58,102 bases of DNA from a bacterium (GTDB lineage: Bacteria; Armatimonadota; Chthonomonadetes; Chthonomonadales; CAJBBX01): the NCBI GenBank assembly GCA_021811565.1, contig JAJZOL010000199.1:1-58102 (forward strand), written 5' to 3'. The notes under the pieces were generated by a model that was not told where the DNA came from, did not search any database, and was given only the letters and a program-made list of their open reading frames with translations. Shown in pieces: positions 7,879-17,678 of the stretch. Within the stretch, counting starts at the first letter, position 1. Every line of letters starts with the position of its first letter. The translations under genes were made by a program, and so were the position numbers.

Positions 7879-8997
7879 CTAAGAACCGTTGTTTGCCTGA
7901 TTACCGTTCTGCTGTACAGTCCCGTTGTGAATTAATACCGTTTGGCTGGGATTATCCCAACTCACTGTTCTGTTTGTTAGTATGGATAACACATTCATCG
8001 GAACATACAATGTGGAGTTACTGATGATGGGCGGCGCGGCAATTCGTTCCCGCCTTCCATCAGCAAAGATCACCGTGGAACCAACGAACAGTTTTAGCCT
8101 TCTGTCCTTAGTTACAAAGGATTTACTCGTTGTATTGTAGGTATATTGCACACCCGCAACCTCCGCAACAGGGGCGAGAGGAACATACACCGTGCCGCTC
8201 TTCATAAAAGGCTGACCGTTTGGAAAGCTGACGGACTGGTTGCCATACATGACACCTATGGCATTGCCTTGTGGAATCTGCGCATTTGATTGCGCTTGGG
8301 TATTGCTCGAAACTAGTGACTTGGTATACGAAGCGGGTGTAGGGGCGTAACCAACGTTTCGCGCCACGACATTAACCCCATTGTTGATTAACACACCAAA
8401 CTTCGCTCCCGGTTTCAACAATACGTCGCCCGCTTTGGGTTTATTCACAAATTGATTGTAGAGATAGCCAAGTCCGGCTCCCACTGCCATTTCCTCCAAA
8501 GTGTTCCCCTTGGTGAGAGTAGCGATTACCAGCCCTGCACCTGCGCCAATGCCGACAAATTTCAAAGTCGATGCATTTTTATCTGGATGAGCCACCAATC
8601 TACCCGAACTGGAATGGGTTAATCCTTTCCCGTTTAATGAATAGAGTGTGCCATTAATTAAATATGTTTGTGAATTGGGAAGCACTATGCGCTTGAAGGA
8701 TACGCCAATGTAACCCGGTTTCCCGTTTCTCGATCGATACGCCTCATTCACCACTCCCTCAATCCTTGTTCCAGCGGGGAGCCCGGCGTCATACTGCCCT
8801 TGCTGAACAGTGGTGGCGAAAGTTTCACCTCGATAAGAGGTTTTACTGCTGAGAGTGTTGTCTAGGGTGACTGGCAACACCGTGCCACTCGGCAGGGATA
8901 TCTTCCTGGTTTCCGCTCGCACCAATCCGGTTGTTAAAACCATCAGAGATGCGAATACGGCAATGAGTAATTTCGACTTGTTCGTGAATGTCATCAT
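7879..8997 (-). CDS. Secreted protein with copper-amine-oxidase-N-like stalk domain
   Basis: 372 residues with a signal peptide (to about residue 28, ...LVRAETRK). An N-terminal beta-rich region (PSGTVLPVTLDNTLSSKTSYRGETFATTV) is typical of exported proteins that handle surface ligands. A glycine-rich hydrophobic segment follows at about 147-180 (VGIGAGAGLVIATL...VGAGLGYLYNQF). The C-terminal 110 residues match the 'copper amine oxidase N-terminal'/stalk domain (VSFPNGQPFMKSGTVYVPLAPVAEVAG...TLYVPMNVLSILTNRTVSWDN). That domain is a common cell-surface module, not an oxidase. AGGAGG lies 10 bp upstream of the start. Function unknown. Confidence 0.75.
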   Translation of the reverse strand: MMTFTNKSKLLIAVFASLMVLTTGLVRAETRKISLPSGTVLPVTLDNTLSSKTSYRGETFATTVQQGQYDAGLPAGTRIEGVVNEAYRSRNGKPGYIGVSFKRIVLPNSQTYLINGTLYSLNGKGLTHSSSGRLVAHPDKNASTLKFVGIGAGAGLVIATLTKGNTLEEMAVGAGLGYLYNQFVNKPKAGDVLLKPGAKFGVLINNGVNVVARNVGYAPTPASYTKSLVSSNTQAQSNAQIPQGNAIGVMYGNQSVSFPNGQPFMKSGTVYVPLAPVAEVAGVQYTYNTTSKSFVTKDRRLKLFVGSTVIFADGRRERIAAPPIISNSTLYVPMNVLSILTNRTVSWDNPSQTVLIHNGTVQQNGNQANNGS

Positions 8998-9022
8998 ATC
9001 TTCATAACCTCCTGGTTAATAT

Positions 9023-9052
9023 AATATACGCTTAGACCGATGCAATCGGCAA
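9023..9052 (-). promoter_or_regulatory. Candidate promoter of the stalk-domain gene
   Basis: On the minus strand, TTGCCG (9052-9047) and TATATT (9028-9023) are separated by 18 bp, just upstream of the start at 8997. The -35 matches four of six consensus bases and the -10 five of six. The rest of the 8998-9267 gap shows only a lone TATACT (9193-9198) facing mqnD. Confidence 0.4.
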
Positions 9053-9267
9053 CGTTTCTTACTGTCAGACGTCAAAAATACATCCAATGATCCATAATAC
9101 CAAAAAATATTCAGGGAAACTTCACCCATTGTTCTCATATGATGATTTTACGGCGAATGTCCCATATATGAAATCCATGTCAAAACCAAAGGTATACTAA
9201 TAATAAAAAGCGGTCATGGCTCAGACGCCACCCACATTTATTCTTATTATGAAACAAGAGGTGAGGA

Positions 9268-10104
9268 ATGTCATTCCCTATCAAATTGGGACACAGCCCC
9301 GATTCTGACGACGCATTCATGTTTTACGGATTGGCGAAGCATTTGGTGGACGAGGAGGGGTTGGAGTTCACACACATTCTCAAGGATATTCAAACATTGA
9401 ACGAATGGGCGAAAGAGGGAAGGTTGGAATGCACAGCAATCTCAGCGCACGCATATGCATACGTAAAGGATAAGTATGCAATTTTAACACATGGCGCTAG
9501 CATGGGTGATGGATATGGACCGATGGTCATATCCAGTCATCCAATGACGGCTATGGATATTCCATCAAATAAAATCCTAATTCCCGGAGAGTTAACCACC
9601 GCGTTTCTCGCTCTTTCGCTTTATCTCGACCAGCCATTCGAATATACCGTCATGCCCTTTGATCAAATCATTCCGGCAATAAAACGCGGAGAAGCAGAGG
9701 TGGGATTGATCATTCATGAAGGTCAGCTCACTCATTCCGCAGACGGGATGCATATGATTGTGGATTTGGGGCATTGGTGGAAGCTTGACACCGGTCTGCC
9801 TTTGCCGTTGGGCGTTAACACGATCAGAAAAGATCTCCCTTCGGATATTCAGTTGAAGGCGTCGCGGGTGTTGAAAGCGAGCATCTTGTATTCCCTTGAA
9901 CATCGCGCTCAAGCATTGGAATACGCCATGCAGTTCGCACGAGATATGAAAACGGAGACAGCGGACACTTTCGTTGGAATGTATGTAAACCATTGGACAG
10001 TGGATATGGGCGAGGAGGGAAAACGCAGCATTCGCTTGCTAATGGATCGATCTCAGAGCCGAGATTTAGTGCCTTTATTTGGCGACGTTGAATTCGTGGA
10101 TTAA
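9268..10104 (+). CDS. mqnD: 1,4-dihydroxy-6-naphthoate synthase (futalosine menaquinone pathway)
   Basis: 278 residues. The opening IKLGHSPDSDDAFMFYGLAKH matches the MqnD signature, and 'ECTAISAHAYAYVKDKYAIL.HGASMGDGYGPMV' follows the family. MqnD cleaves cyclic dehypoxanthine futalosine to dihydroxynaphthoate in the alternative menaquinone route. Its fold is a periplasmic-binding-protein-like cleft acting in the cytoplasm. Its partners mqnC and mqnE lie 8 kb away on the other strand; mqnA and mqnB are not in the window. MqnA is a homologue, but the SPDSDDAFMFY motif points to MqnD. Confidence 0.9.
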   Translation: MSFPIKLGHSPDSDDAFMFYGLAKHLVDEEGLEFTHILKDIQTLNEWAKEGRLECTAISAHAYAYVKDKYAILTHGASMGDGYGPMVISSHPMTAMDIPSNKILIPGELTTAFLALSLYLDQPFEYTVMPFDQIIPAIKRGEAEVGLIIHEGQLTHSADGMHMIVDLGHWWKLDTGLPLPLGVNTIRKDLPSDIQLKASRVLKASILYSLEHRAQALEYAMQFARDMKTETADTFVGMYVNHWTVDMGEEGKRSIRLLMDRSQSRDLVPLFGDVEFVD

Positions 10105-10121
10105 GTTACTCGCATCCGCTT

Positions 10122-10148
10122 AACGCCCCCAAAAACATCGGGGGCGTT
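10122..10148 (+). terminator. Terminator after mqnD
   Basis: AACGCCCCC (10122-10130) pairs with GGGGGCGTT (10140-10148), followed by ACTTTTAATT. It lies between convergent mqnD and the gene at 10153. The stem is strong and the T-run moderate. Confidence 0.75.
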
Positions 10149-10152
10149 ACTT

Positions 10153-10482
10153 TTAATTATCCTCGCCAATTTCACCAAAGAGCGTATTGAATCTCTCCGC
10201 AAGCTGCATCTCCAATGCTGAGAAGGAGAGATCAAACGCCATTGTCCACATCAGCATCAACGCTTCCTCGGGTGGGTAATCCAGAACTCGAGAGAAAAAA
10301 TCCTTGATGATCTCCTCGTATGTCGTTTTCGGTTCGTTGAGAACCATACGACCAGGCATGGAGTTTTGATAGAGCTTTTGTTGAAAATGATCCAAGAACT
10401 CACGGACATTTGCAGGGGTGGCGTGCTCCAGCTTATCCCCAAACTCTTTTCTAATTTCCTCTCGAAATTCGCTTAGACGCAC
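10153..10482 (-). CDS. Hypothetical protein at the end of the pfk operon
   Basis: A 109-residue, apparently all-helical, acidic protein (MRLSEFREEIRKEFGDKLEHATPANVREFLDHFQQKLYQNSMPGR...LMLMWTMAFDLSFSALEMQLAERFNTLFGEIGEDN). I recognise no domain. It starts 27 bp downstream of the pfkA stop on the same strand, so it probably shares the hpf-pfkB-pfkA transcript. No signal peptide or membrane segment is visible. Confidence 0.6.
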   Translation of the reverse strand: MRLSEFREEIRKEFGDKLEHATPANVREFLDHFQQKLYQNSMPGRMVLNEPKTTYEEIIKDFFSRVLDYPPEEALMLMWTMAFDLSFSALEMQLAERFNTLFGEIGEDN

Positions 10483-10509
10483 AATCGTTTCCTTTGGAAA
10501 ATTACATGA

Positions 10510-11472
10510 TCAGGTTGCCATCACATCCACAACGTTCAGCACGCTTGTGTCCACGGATCTACCGCCTGCGATGACATCCTCCAACGGGCTTGCATGAATA
10601 CACCCTCCCAGCATACCCACCATCAAGTTGGTTTTCCCCTGCGCCAACAAATCCACCGCATAATATCCAAAATGGGTTGCGAGGGAACGATCCTTGGCTG
10701 ACGGCGAGCCTCCGCGCTGAACATGTCCCAATACGGATAAACGTGTCTCTATACCCGTAACCTGAGTGATTGTCGCGGCGATGTCCGATCCTCTCGCAGC
10801 GCCTTCAGCGACAATAATGATGCAGGACATTTTCCCGCGACTACGCCAAGCCTCAATGTTGCGACACAACTTAATCATATCATGTTTAAATTCAGGAATC
10901 AACACCGCTTCGGCGCCACCGGCAATGGCAACCTCCATTGCGATGGAGCCATTCAAGCGACCCATCACTTCAACAACGAATATACGGTCGTGGGAAGCCG
11001 CAGTGTCACGAATTTTATCAATGGATTCAAGAGCCGTATTCACGGCGGTATCGAATCCGATGGTGTATTCCGTTCCGTTGATATCGTTATCGATTGTGCC
11101 TGGAATTCCGATCACTTTGACACCGCATGTTTCATGGATGGCAAGCGCTCCGCGATAGGAACCGTCTCCTCCTATAACAACCAATCCGTCGATACCCGTA
11201 TCCTCTATTCGTTTGGCGGCTTTCGCCTGTCCTTCGGGAGTTTTGAATTCCATGCTTCTAGCGGTTCGCAGAATTGTCCCTCCATCATCGATAATGCCGC
11301 TTACCGAATGAGCGTTCATTGGGCGGAACAAACCGTTCAAAAGCCCTTCGTATCCTTTTTCAATTCCAATTACCTCCATGCCTTTGGAAATGCCTGTCCG
11401 TACAACCGCCCGAATGGCTGCATTCATGCCGGGAGCATCCCCGCCACTTGTCAGCACACCTATTTTGTTCAT
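10510..11472 (-). CDS. pfkA: ATP-dependent 6-phosphofructokinase
   Basis: 320 residues, the standard bacterial PfkA length. Motifs are GVLTSGGDAPGMNAAIR (5-21), GGDGSYRGA (101-109) with Gly104 as in ATP-using enzymes (the PPi-dependent type has Asp there), PGTIDNDI (124-131) with the catalytic aspartates, and EVMGRLNGSIAMEVAIAGGAEAVLIPE. It phosphorylates fructose-6-phosphate to the 1,6-bisphosphate in the cytoplasm. It follows the fructokinase gene by 22 bp, so the two kinases probably feed the same glycolytic step. Confidence 0.95.
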   Translation of the reverse strand: MNKIGVLTSGGDAPGMNAAIRAVVRTGISKGMEVIGIEKGYEGLLNGLFRPMNAHSVSGIIDDGGTILRTARSMEFKTPEGQAKAAKRIEDTGIDGLVVIGGDGSYRGALAIHETCGVKVIGIPGTIDNDINGTEYTIGFDTAVNTALESIDKIRDTAASHDRIFVVEVMGRLNGSIAMEVAIAGGAEAVLIPEFKHDMIKLCRNIEAWRSRGKMSCIIIVAEGAARGSDIAATITQVTGIETRLSVLGHVQRGGSPSAKDRSLATHFGYYAVDLLAQGKTNLMVGMLGGCIHASPLEDVIAGGRSVDTSVLNVVDVMAT

Positions 11473-11494
11473 GATGTCCTCGCAAAAAAGTAAG

Positions 11495-12466
11495 TTAATG
11501 GGTCAGCGCTATTACGTCTTCATGATTGGGCAGGGAGGATATCGCACCTTTGCGCGTGGTGGATAGAGCTCCAACCCTGTTTGCATAATCGAAAATGCGT
11601 TCAAAATCTCCGCGGCACAGATTGGCCAACCCACCATGAATATCCATGGAGCGAATCAATTCAATCAGCATGCCCCCGACAAAACCGTCGCCGGCGCCCG
11701 TCGTATCCACGGAGCGAACCTGATACCCATCGACGTAACCCCGCAGGGATTCGGACGCCTCCCAATAGCATCCCGATCTTCCCTTTGTAACCACAATGAG
11801 TTGGATGGCCGGCGCATATCGGCGTAGCAGATTCACACCCCGAGGCTCATCAATCACGCCAGTGAGAAATAGCAACTCCTCGTCGCTGATTTTAAGGATA
11901 TCCGTGAGAGGCAACGCATCCATAATCGTTTTTCGGGCGAAGTCCTCACCTTTCCATAGTGGCAGACGAAGATTTGGATCAAACGAAAGAATGCCACCTG
12001 CGTCTCTGGCAATATCAATTGCCGCAAGAGTGGCGGATTTGCTCGGCTCCTCAATCATCGATATACTTCCAAAATGAAATATTCGACCTTTGCGAATGAG
12101 ATCGGAGTCCACCTCATTAAGTTGGTAGAGCATATCCGCGCTCGGGTTACGAAAAAAACAGAAGTCACGCTCGCCATTTTGCTGCAGGGATACGAATGCG
12201 AGTCCCGTTCTTGCATACGGGTCGAATTGCATCCCTGAAACGTTTACGCCGGCTTGAGAGAAGGTTGCGCATAAAAAATGACCGAACGGATCGTCTCCAA
12301 CTTTTCCAAGAAAAGCGCTTGATCCGCCAAGCTTGGCCACAGCCGCTGCGACATTTGCGGGTGCACCTCCCGGAGCCTTTAAAAACCCCGAAGATTCAGC
12401 AAGGCTTACGCCGCTTTCGAGGGAAACCATGTCGATCAGAGCCTCGCCTAGACAGACCACATCCAT
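11495..12466 (-). CDS. PfkB-family sugar kinase, probably fructokinase
   Basis: 323 residues of the ribokinase/PfkB fold. The N-terminal signature is VCLGEALIDMV, followed by APGGAPANVAAAVAKLGG.SAFLGKVGDDPFG and the C-terminal catalytic DTTGAGDGFVGG, whose Asp is the general base. The 'GEALID...PGGAPANVA' form is typical of bacterial fructokinases of the ScrK/Frk type, so fructose to fructose-6-phosphate is the best guess. Clustering with pfkA agrees. A GGTGAG ribosome site precedes the ATG. Another substrate such as 2-keto-3-deoxygluconate cannot be excluded. Confidence 0.85.
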   Translation of the reverse strand: MDVVCLGEALIDMVSLESGVSLAESSGFLKAPGGAPANVAAAVAKLGGSSAFLGKVGDDPFGHFLCATFSQAGVNVSGMQFDPYARTGLAFVSLQQNGERDFCFFRNPSADMLYQLNEVDSDLIRKGRIFHFGSISMIEEPSKSATLAAIDIARDAGGILSFDPNLRLPLWKGEDFARKTIMDALPLTDILKISDEELLFLTGVIDEPRGVNLLRRYAPAIQLIVVTKGRSGCYWEASESLRGYVDGYQVRSVDTTGAGDGFVGGMLIELIRSMDIHGGLANLCRGDFERIFDYANRVGALSTTRKGAISSLPNHEDVIALTH

Positions 12467-12477
12467 GGCTCACCCCC

Positions 12478-13032
12478 TTAAAACTCAGGCTCGATAATTC
12501 CATAGTCACCGTCTTGCCGACGATAGAGGAGATTGACCATTCCGGTCTCCTCATTAAGGAAGAGAAAGAAATCGTGGTCGAGCAATTCCATCTGAATTGC
12601 CGCCTCTTCCGGAGGCATCGGTTTCATTGGGAATCTCTTGCGCCTTGAGATAACAAGAGGTTGAAACTCATTCTCATCAGGCTCGTCAAGCAATGTGATT
12701 GCGGATTTTTCCGCGGCTGTCTCCTTCACCGGTCCGGGGCGTTGATGACTTCGTCGCACACGGGCTTTGAAGTTTTTGATCTGCTTTTCCATTTTATTAA
12801 GCGCATTATCAACCGCGATGTTCAGATCATTGCATCGCTCTTCACTGCGCAGTGTAATATTGTCACCTTTGACGGAGAACTCAACAACTTGAATGCCACG
12901 AATGTGAGAGACTTCCATTTCAGCGGATTCGATGTGATGAAAAAATTTTTCCAACTTCTGAAATTTTCTGTCAACATGCTGCTTGAGTGCGTCTGATACG
13001 ACGCCGTTACGGGTTTTTACGCTGATAAGCAT
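12478..13032 (-). CDS. hpf: Long-form ribosome hibernation promoting factor
   Basis: 184 residues from the ATG at 13032 (AGGAGA 6 bp upstream); a frame extending to 13068 lacks a ribosome site. Residues 1-100 are the HPF/YfiA domain (MLISVKTRNGVVSDALKQHVDRKFQKLEKFF...SEERCNDLNIAVDNALNKMEKQI). The C-terminal 60 residues (VISRRKRFPMKPMPPEEAAIQMELLDHDFFLFLNEETGMVNLLYRRQDGDYGIIEP) form the dimerisation domain that joins two 70S ribosomes into 100S particles. It heads the hpf-pfkB-pfkA cluster. The 261-bp gap upstream shows no consensus promoter. Confidence 0.92.
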   Translation of the reverse strand: MLISVKTRNGVVSDALKQHVDRKFQKLEKFFHHIESAEMEVSHIRGIQVVEFSVKGDNITLRSEERCNDLNIAVDNALNKMEKQIKNFKARVRRSHQRPGPVKETAAEKSAITLLDEPDENEFQPLVISRRKRFPMKPMPPEEAAIQMELLDHDFFLFLNEETGMVNLLYRRQDGDYGIIEPEF

Positions 13033-13293
13033 GGTGTATCTCCTGTGGGTAATGTATTGCTCCAACACCGCTCGTTGTTAACGAATGGCGCGGAAAATCT
13101 TGGATGATGGAAACAACTCGAAGGCTTTCATGCCGTCAATCGCAACCACTCTCCATATATTCCAATTACGGATGAAGACATGTAAAGTGCTAAGTTATTG
13201 TTCAGCATAATCACAAATTTCATACGTTAAGATGTGTCTTGCCCAAATCCTCATGCGTTTTGGCGGTTATGCAAAACAAACTTTAACAAAAAA

Positions 13294-14451
13294 TCAACGA
13301 GAGAGAGTTGCAATCGCCCAGCAGGCGATGCCTTCCGACCTCCCGACAAAGCCCAATTTTTCGGATGTTGTCGCTTTGATGTTAACCCTATCCCTTCCCA
13401 CTTGAAGTCCGGATGCGATACGGTCAATCATTAAGCTCCTCCAAGGACCGATTTTCGGCGCTTCAGCGAGAATAGTGAGATCAACGTTTTCAATTTTCCA
13501 TCCGTTTCGTTTGAGCATATCGGCGGTCTCCTGAACAAATTCCATGCTGGCTCGGTTCTTGTGGGCGGGATCCGTGTCCGGGAAGAGCACGCCTATGTCT
13601 CCCAAGCCAGCCCCTCCAAGTAAGGCATCGCATAATGCGTGCAACGCCGCATCGGCGTCGGAATGCCCTTTCAAACCCAATGTATGAGGGATATGCACCC
13701 CGCCGAGCCAAAGCTCACGGGATTCGACAAATTGATGCACATCATATCCCATACCAGTACGATAAGTTGCAGGAGTACGAGGAGTGGTCATGAGATAAAA
13801 TTCCATGCGGGGTATGTCTTCCTGAACAGTTAATTTCAAGTTGCTCACTTCTCCGCCAACGATATGCACTGGAAATCCGATCGCCTCAAGCACGCTCGCC
13901 TCGTCCGTCATTTCACGAATTCGCGCCCCCAACGTATTGAATGCGGACAAGAGCGTTTCACGGCGAGCGCCCTGAGGTGTTTGAACAGCCCATAAATTGT
14001 CTCTGGGCACGGTTTCCGTTACGACGCCGTTATTCGATCGTTTTACCGTGTCTCGAATGGGAATTCCCGGCACTGCGGATCCCTCGGCTCGGATGGTATC
14101 TATGACCACCGAAATCAAATGCTGAGATATTAGCGGACGAGCCGCATCATGGACCAAAACTATTTCGCAATCGTCCGGCAACGCCTTAAGACCGCACAAT
14201 ACCGATTCCTGACGAGATTCCCCGCCCTCCACTACCTTCAACACCTTGGAATATTTCAATGAGATATCCTTGATTCGTTCCAATTCTCGCATGGATGCCG
14301 CCACGACAATCCACTGAACGTCATCATGATTCTCAAAAGCGGTAAGGGTATGCTCCAGCACCGTCCGTCCGGCTAAAGAAGCGAATAACTTGTTTTCAGC
14401 GCTACCGAACCTTGAACCTTGTCCTGCCGCCGGAATTACGACTCCCACCAT
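13294..14451 (-). CDS. ispDF: Bifunctional IspDF of the MEP isoprenoid pathway
   Basis: 385 residues. Residues 1-225 form the IspD cytidylyltransferase ([51 protein letters not shown]). Residues about 231-385 form IspF ([10 protein letters not shown] with D237/H239; [20 protein letters not shown] with H271; [27 protein letters not shown]). The fused enzyme makes CDP-methylerythritol and, after IspE, the cyclic diphosphate. The start lies 50 bp inside the PIN/TRAM gene, giving a large overlap and likely coupling. PIN-TRAM next to ispD is a known arrangement. Confidence 0.95.
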   Translation of the reverse strand: MVGVVIPAAGQGSRFGSAENKLFASLAGRTVLEHTLTAFENHDDVQWIVVAASMRELERIKDISLKYSKVLKVVEGGESRQESVLCGLKALPDDCEIVLVHDAARPLISQHLISVVIDTIRAEGSAVPGIPIRDTVKRSNNGVVTETVPRDNLWAVQTPQGARRETLLSAFNTLGARIREMTDEASVLEAIGFPVHIVGGEVSNLKLTVQEDIPRMEFYLMTTPRTPATYRTGMGYDVHQFVESRELWLGGVHIPHTLGLKGHSDADAALHALCDALLGGAGLGDIGVLFPDTDPAHKNRASMEFVQETADMLKRNGWKIENVDLTILAEAPKIGPWRSLMIDRIASGLQVGRDRVNIKATTSEKLGFVGRSEGIACWAIATLSR

Positions 14452-15586
14452 CGTCGTCTTCCTCTTCCTCCTCCTCCTGGATTTTTGCGAAGATCATCTT
14501 TCCGGCTACGGTTTGAAGTACGCTGGTAACCACCACATTCATATGCTCCCCGATGTGCTTCCTGCCATCCTCAATCACCACCATGGTGCCGTCATCCAGA
14601 TACGCCACGCCCTGATTTTGCTCCTTGCCCTCTTTAATGACCGTGACAGGCATATCCTCTCCTGGCAACACGACAGGCTTCAATGCGTTCGCAAGTTCAT
14701 TAACATTCAGAACAGTCACCCCTTGCAGCGCCGCCACCTTGTTGAGATTGAAGTCATTCGTGATGATATCCCCGTTCATCTCCTTAGCGAGCGAGACCAG
14801 TCTTGCATCCACCTCCTCCACAGGGCCTCCGGCAGTCTCAATGAGATGATCATAGGAACGTACGATCAGAGGAAGTTCCTTTTGCATTCCGTTGAGAATA
14901 TCCAGACCGCGACGCCCCCTTGCGCGCTTGAGGGAATCGGATGAATCGGCTATGTGTTGCAATTCGTCCAGCACAAAACCGGGTATGTATATGGGGCCAG
15001 AGACAAATCCCGTGCGGCATACATCCGAAATCCTTCCATCTATGATAACGTTCGTATCAAGAATTTTAAAGCGTTCCATCGCTATATCGGTGTTTTGCGA
15101 AGGATGGTCTAGAGACACGGAACCAACAAACTTAAACTCATCCTTAAGACTCATCATTCCACGAACGCCCAGATAGACCGATGCGAAGAGTATTAATATT
15201 GCGCAGGGTAATCCCAACAGCGGAATCTGAAGCAGGAGGAGGAAGAATGGCAGGGAGGTGATTACACCCAAAAGCAAACCCATCGCTACGGCAATCTTTT
15301 CACGGGTGGACATTTTTTCGAAAACCGCACCCGTGTTAATGACAGACTGAGCGAGCCTCGGACCGAAAATGGTTCCGAGAAGGACTCCTAATATAAAGAA
15401 CGCTATGACTAAAAACGAGTTGTAGGTTGAATTGAAAACAAGATCCCGGAAAGCCTGCGGAAGTCGATCGTGGAAGTTAGCACCATTCACCCAACCTCTG
15501 ATATTCAATCCGAGAGCCATCAGTAATCCGCCTAGAACCAAAGCGAATACCGTGCTGAAAAGTTGTTTGAAGCTTCTTATAGTCAC
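14402..15586 (-). CDS. YacL-type membrane PIN/TRAM domain protein
   Basis: 394 residues. Membrane helices lie at about 10-30, 57-75 and 98-145. A PIN nuclease domain follows ([13 protein letters not shown] with D177; [49 protein letters not shown]), then a TRAM domain ([34 protein letters not shown]). The tail is very acidic ([11 protein letters not shown]). The GTG start is set by GGAGGTG at about -10. The last 50 bp overlap ispDF. The PIN acidic residues are kept, so nuclease activity is possible; the cellular role of this family is not settled. Confidence 0.9.
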   Translation of the reverse strand: MTIRSFKQLFSTVFALVLGGLLMALGLNIRGWVNGANFHDRLPQAFRDLVFNSTYNSFLVIAFFILGVLLGTIFGPRLAQSVINTGAVFEKMSTREKIAVAMGLLLGVITSLPFFLLLLQIPLLGLPCAILILFASVYLGVRGMMSLKDEFKFVGSVSLDHPSQNTDIAMERFKILDTNVIIDGRISDVCRTGFVSGPIYIPGFVLDELQHIADSSDSLKRARGRRGLDILNGMQKELPLIVRSYDHLIETAGGPVEEVDARLVSLAKEMNGDIITNDFNLNKVAALQGVTVLNVNELANALKPVVLPGEDMPVTVIKEGKEQNQGVAYLDDGTMVVIEDGRKHIGEHMNVVVTSVLQTVAGKMIFAKIQEEEEEEDDDGGSRNSGGRTRFKVR

Positions 15587-16040
15587 TTTATTTTTCCACC
15601 TCCATATACTCCTTTGAGATAAATGCGAAATTCAACCGGACGAACGGAGATAGAACTTGATTCTCGTCAAACAAAACCGATGAAAATGAATTTAGCAAAT
15701 ACCTATAAATAATATTTATGTAACTAATAACACGAAATTTGAAAATAACAATGGAATCTTTTGAAAAGCTCATGAAGCTTAATCGAACATTCAAAATGCA
15801 TACTGGTTATTAATTCGGCAATTAAATATCATCGAATATATTAACTTTATCAAGAGTGATTTCAAAGATTTTCTCCTCTAGTTAATTGCCGATTTACTAA
15901 TATATGGTGCGCATGGGTCTAAACACAGCAAGCAAACAGAGCAAATTACATGTACAAAAACAATTGAAAAATTGGATTTGATATGTTTATGATCAAGTGA
16001 AACAAGTTATCCCAGTCACCCCCCTCGTATTTTGCTTTAT
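15587..16040. other. AT-rich intergenic region
   Basis: 454 bp between the transglutaminase and PIN/TRAM genes, both on the minus strand. It contains the inverted-repeat element at 15811-15896. I see no convincing ORF or consensus promoter; a 68-codon minus-strand frame at 15588-15794 has biased composition and no ribosome site. Confidence 0.5.
15811..15896. repeat. 86-bp inverted-repeat element (second type)
   Basis: TAATTCGGCAATTAA (15811-15825) and TTAATTGCCGATTTA (15882-15896) are 15-bp terminal inverted repeats with one mismatch, enclosing about 56 bp of AT-rich non-coding sequence. The total length is close to the 89-bp family but the termini differ. No flanking duplication is evident. 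Confidence 0.5.
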
Positions 16041-17534
16041 TCAGTTGATTTCCAATACCTTCACCTTTATGCGTCCAATCATACCGCTAACACCATACAT
16101 ATCGGTAACCTCTCCTTGCGCCAGTTTTACATGGGTGGCATCCACGAAAGAGTTTGGAAGCGTGGCGTCTATCGGCACCCACTTGCCAACCCAGCTTTCC
16201 GCCCAGGCGTGATAGAAAAATCTGCCGTTTGCGTAAACGATACCGCTCACCAACCTTGTGGGAATCCCCGCCGCTCGCGCAATTCCGGCATATAGAGTAG
16301 CGTAATCTCTGCAGACGCCGACGGGGTGGTCGAGAATATCCAAGCAAGATCTGGGCACGCCAATACTAGCGTTTGGAGTCATATGAGAGTAAACCCAACT
16401 TCGTATACGTTCCGCCACCTCATATGCGTTACTGTCACCGCCTTTTAATTGTAAGGCGAGATCGTGGACTTTGGGAGAGTTGACCTCCAAATATGCCGCG
16501 CTGCGAAGATAGGGTTCAAATTGAGCGCCTGAAATCGGTAGATTCACAGATTTCGACGAATTAAATCCCGTGGCATGAATTTCTATCAGATAAGAACCAT
16601 CGCTTTGTTTCACGGCTTGCTGTCTCGAGTCGGACTGCGGAATGCTCAAACCTGAGAGTCCGGAAACCACCAATTTCAGATACGTAGCTGTCCGGGGATC
16701 CGGGATTTTCAGGTCTGACGCAATGGAAGTTGCCAAAGCGAAATCCTTGGGCGGAACGTATCCTGTCTTTGTTTCGGCGGCTCCATCCTTTACGCTGAAT
16801 TGAGGCGCCGGAGCGGTCGGTTTCATAGCATCCTTGGCGGATTCCAAATACATAGTTAACCCGATGGGGGAATCCGCCTCCAAAGTGGTACCTTCAGCGG
16901 TTTCCCAAGTGGATAACTCTTCCATGGGACCTTGACTGTGAACCCGGTAAGCGTTATATGTCTTTCCATCCAAAGATACGACGGATTCCGACATAATTTC
17001 TATATTATATGGTTCCAAGGATATGGTCAAGGGGTCTATGGCGTAAAGAGTGTATTTTGCTCCTACGGTGTACTGATTTTTTTGTAGCGGATTGTCACCA
17101 TCCGTAGCGAATTTCGCTCCTTCGGGGATATCGAGAGTTTTCGTCGTGACGCCATGCCCCGAATTCATTTGACAGGTGATGGTTGTCTTATGAAAGACTG
17201 CGGTAAGTTGAACTTTGCTCCCGTTGGATTCGATTAAAAACTGCTGATAGAGTGGGATGTCGTTTAAATCAGTGTACGAAAGAGAGTTGGTCTTTTGTGT
17301 GGCGTTAACCCCCATGAGATGAATGGTGATATCGCTCTCACTCACCACCTTGCGCACCTTGACACCTTGATATTCGGCTGGTTCTATACGAACCTTGGTG
17401 TTTCCAACTTTTGAGCCCATGAGAAACACCCCCATCCAACTCGTCGATTGCGCAAGCGAGAAAGAGGGGAGCACCATAAAGAGCGCAAGTAAAAAGGAAG
17501 CAAAATAAAGAGAGTATTTCGAAAATCTATACAT
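16041..17534 (-). CDS. Secreted transglutaminase-like protein
   Basis: About 497 residues with an N-terminal signal peptide (MYRFSKYSLYFASFLLALFMVLPSFSLAQ). The ATG at 17534 is preferred (GGAG 7 bp upstream) over an in-frame GTG at 17552. The first 350 residues are beta-rich and unrecognised. The C-terminal 130 residues form a transglutaminase/protease-like domain with the triad Cys (DHPVGVCRDYATLYAGIARAAGIPTR), His (FFYHAWAESWVG) and Asp (WVPIDATLPNSF). Such proteins act outside the membrane as peptidases or amidases, often on peptidoglycan peptides; the substrate here is unknown. Confidence 0.82.
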   Translation of the reverse strand: MYRFSKYSLYFASFLLALFMVLPSFSLAQSTSWMGVFLMGSKVGNTKVRIEPAEYQGVKVRKVVSESDITIHLMGVNATQKTNSLSYTDLNDIPLYQQFLIESNGSKVQLTAVFHKTTITCQMNSGHGVTTKTLDIPEGAKFATDGDNPLQKNQYTVGAKYTLYAIDPLTISLEPYNIEIMSESVVSLDGKTYNAYRVHSQGPMEELSTWETAEGTTLEADSPIGLTMYLESAKDAMKPTAPAPQFSVKDGAAETKTGYVPPKDFALATSIASDLKIPDPRTATYLKLVVSGLSGLSIPQSDSRQQAVKQSDGSYLIEIHATGFNSSKSVNLPISGAQFEPYLRSAAYLEVNSPKVHDLALQLKGGDSNAYEVAERIRSWVYSHMTPNASIGVPRSCLDILDHPVGVCRDYATLYAGIARAAGIPTRLVSGIVYANGRFFYHAWAESWVGKWVPIDATLPNSFVDATHVKLAQGEVTDMYGVSGMIGRIKVKVLEIN

Positions 17535-17593
17535 CTTACGCTCCAGTTTCACACGATCTATTCAGCCCGCGTTTTTTACATGGGTTCTATTTC

Positions 17594-17602
17594 ATTATAC
17601 CA
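17594..17602 (-). promoter_or_regulatory. Extended -10 promoter of the transglutaminase gene
   Basis: On the minus strand the sequence reads TGG-TATAAT (17602 down to 17594), a perfect -10 with the TGn extension, 60 bp upstream of the ATG at 17534. No good -35 is seen, as expected for extended -10 promoters. Confidence 0.55.
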
Positions 17603-17678
17603 TGCAGGAATCGCTACCGACGGTTTGGATCCAAGTTCCAGAGGACATGGCATAACGGCAAAATGATGAATAGGATTT

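Noticed and set aside
15588-15794. 68-codon minus-strand frame upstream of the PIN/TRAM gene
   Set aside because: AT-rich biased composition, no ribosome site and it overlaps the likely leader of the downstream gene.
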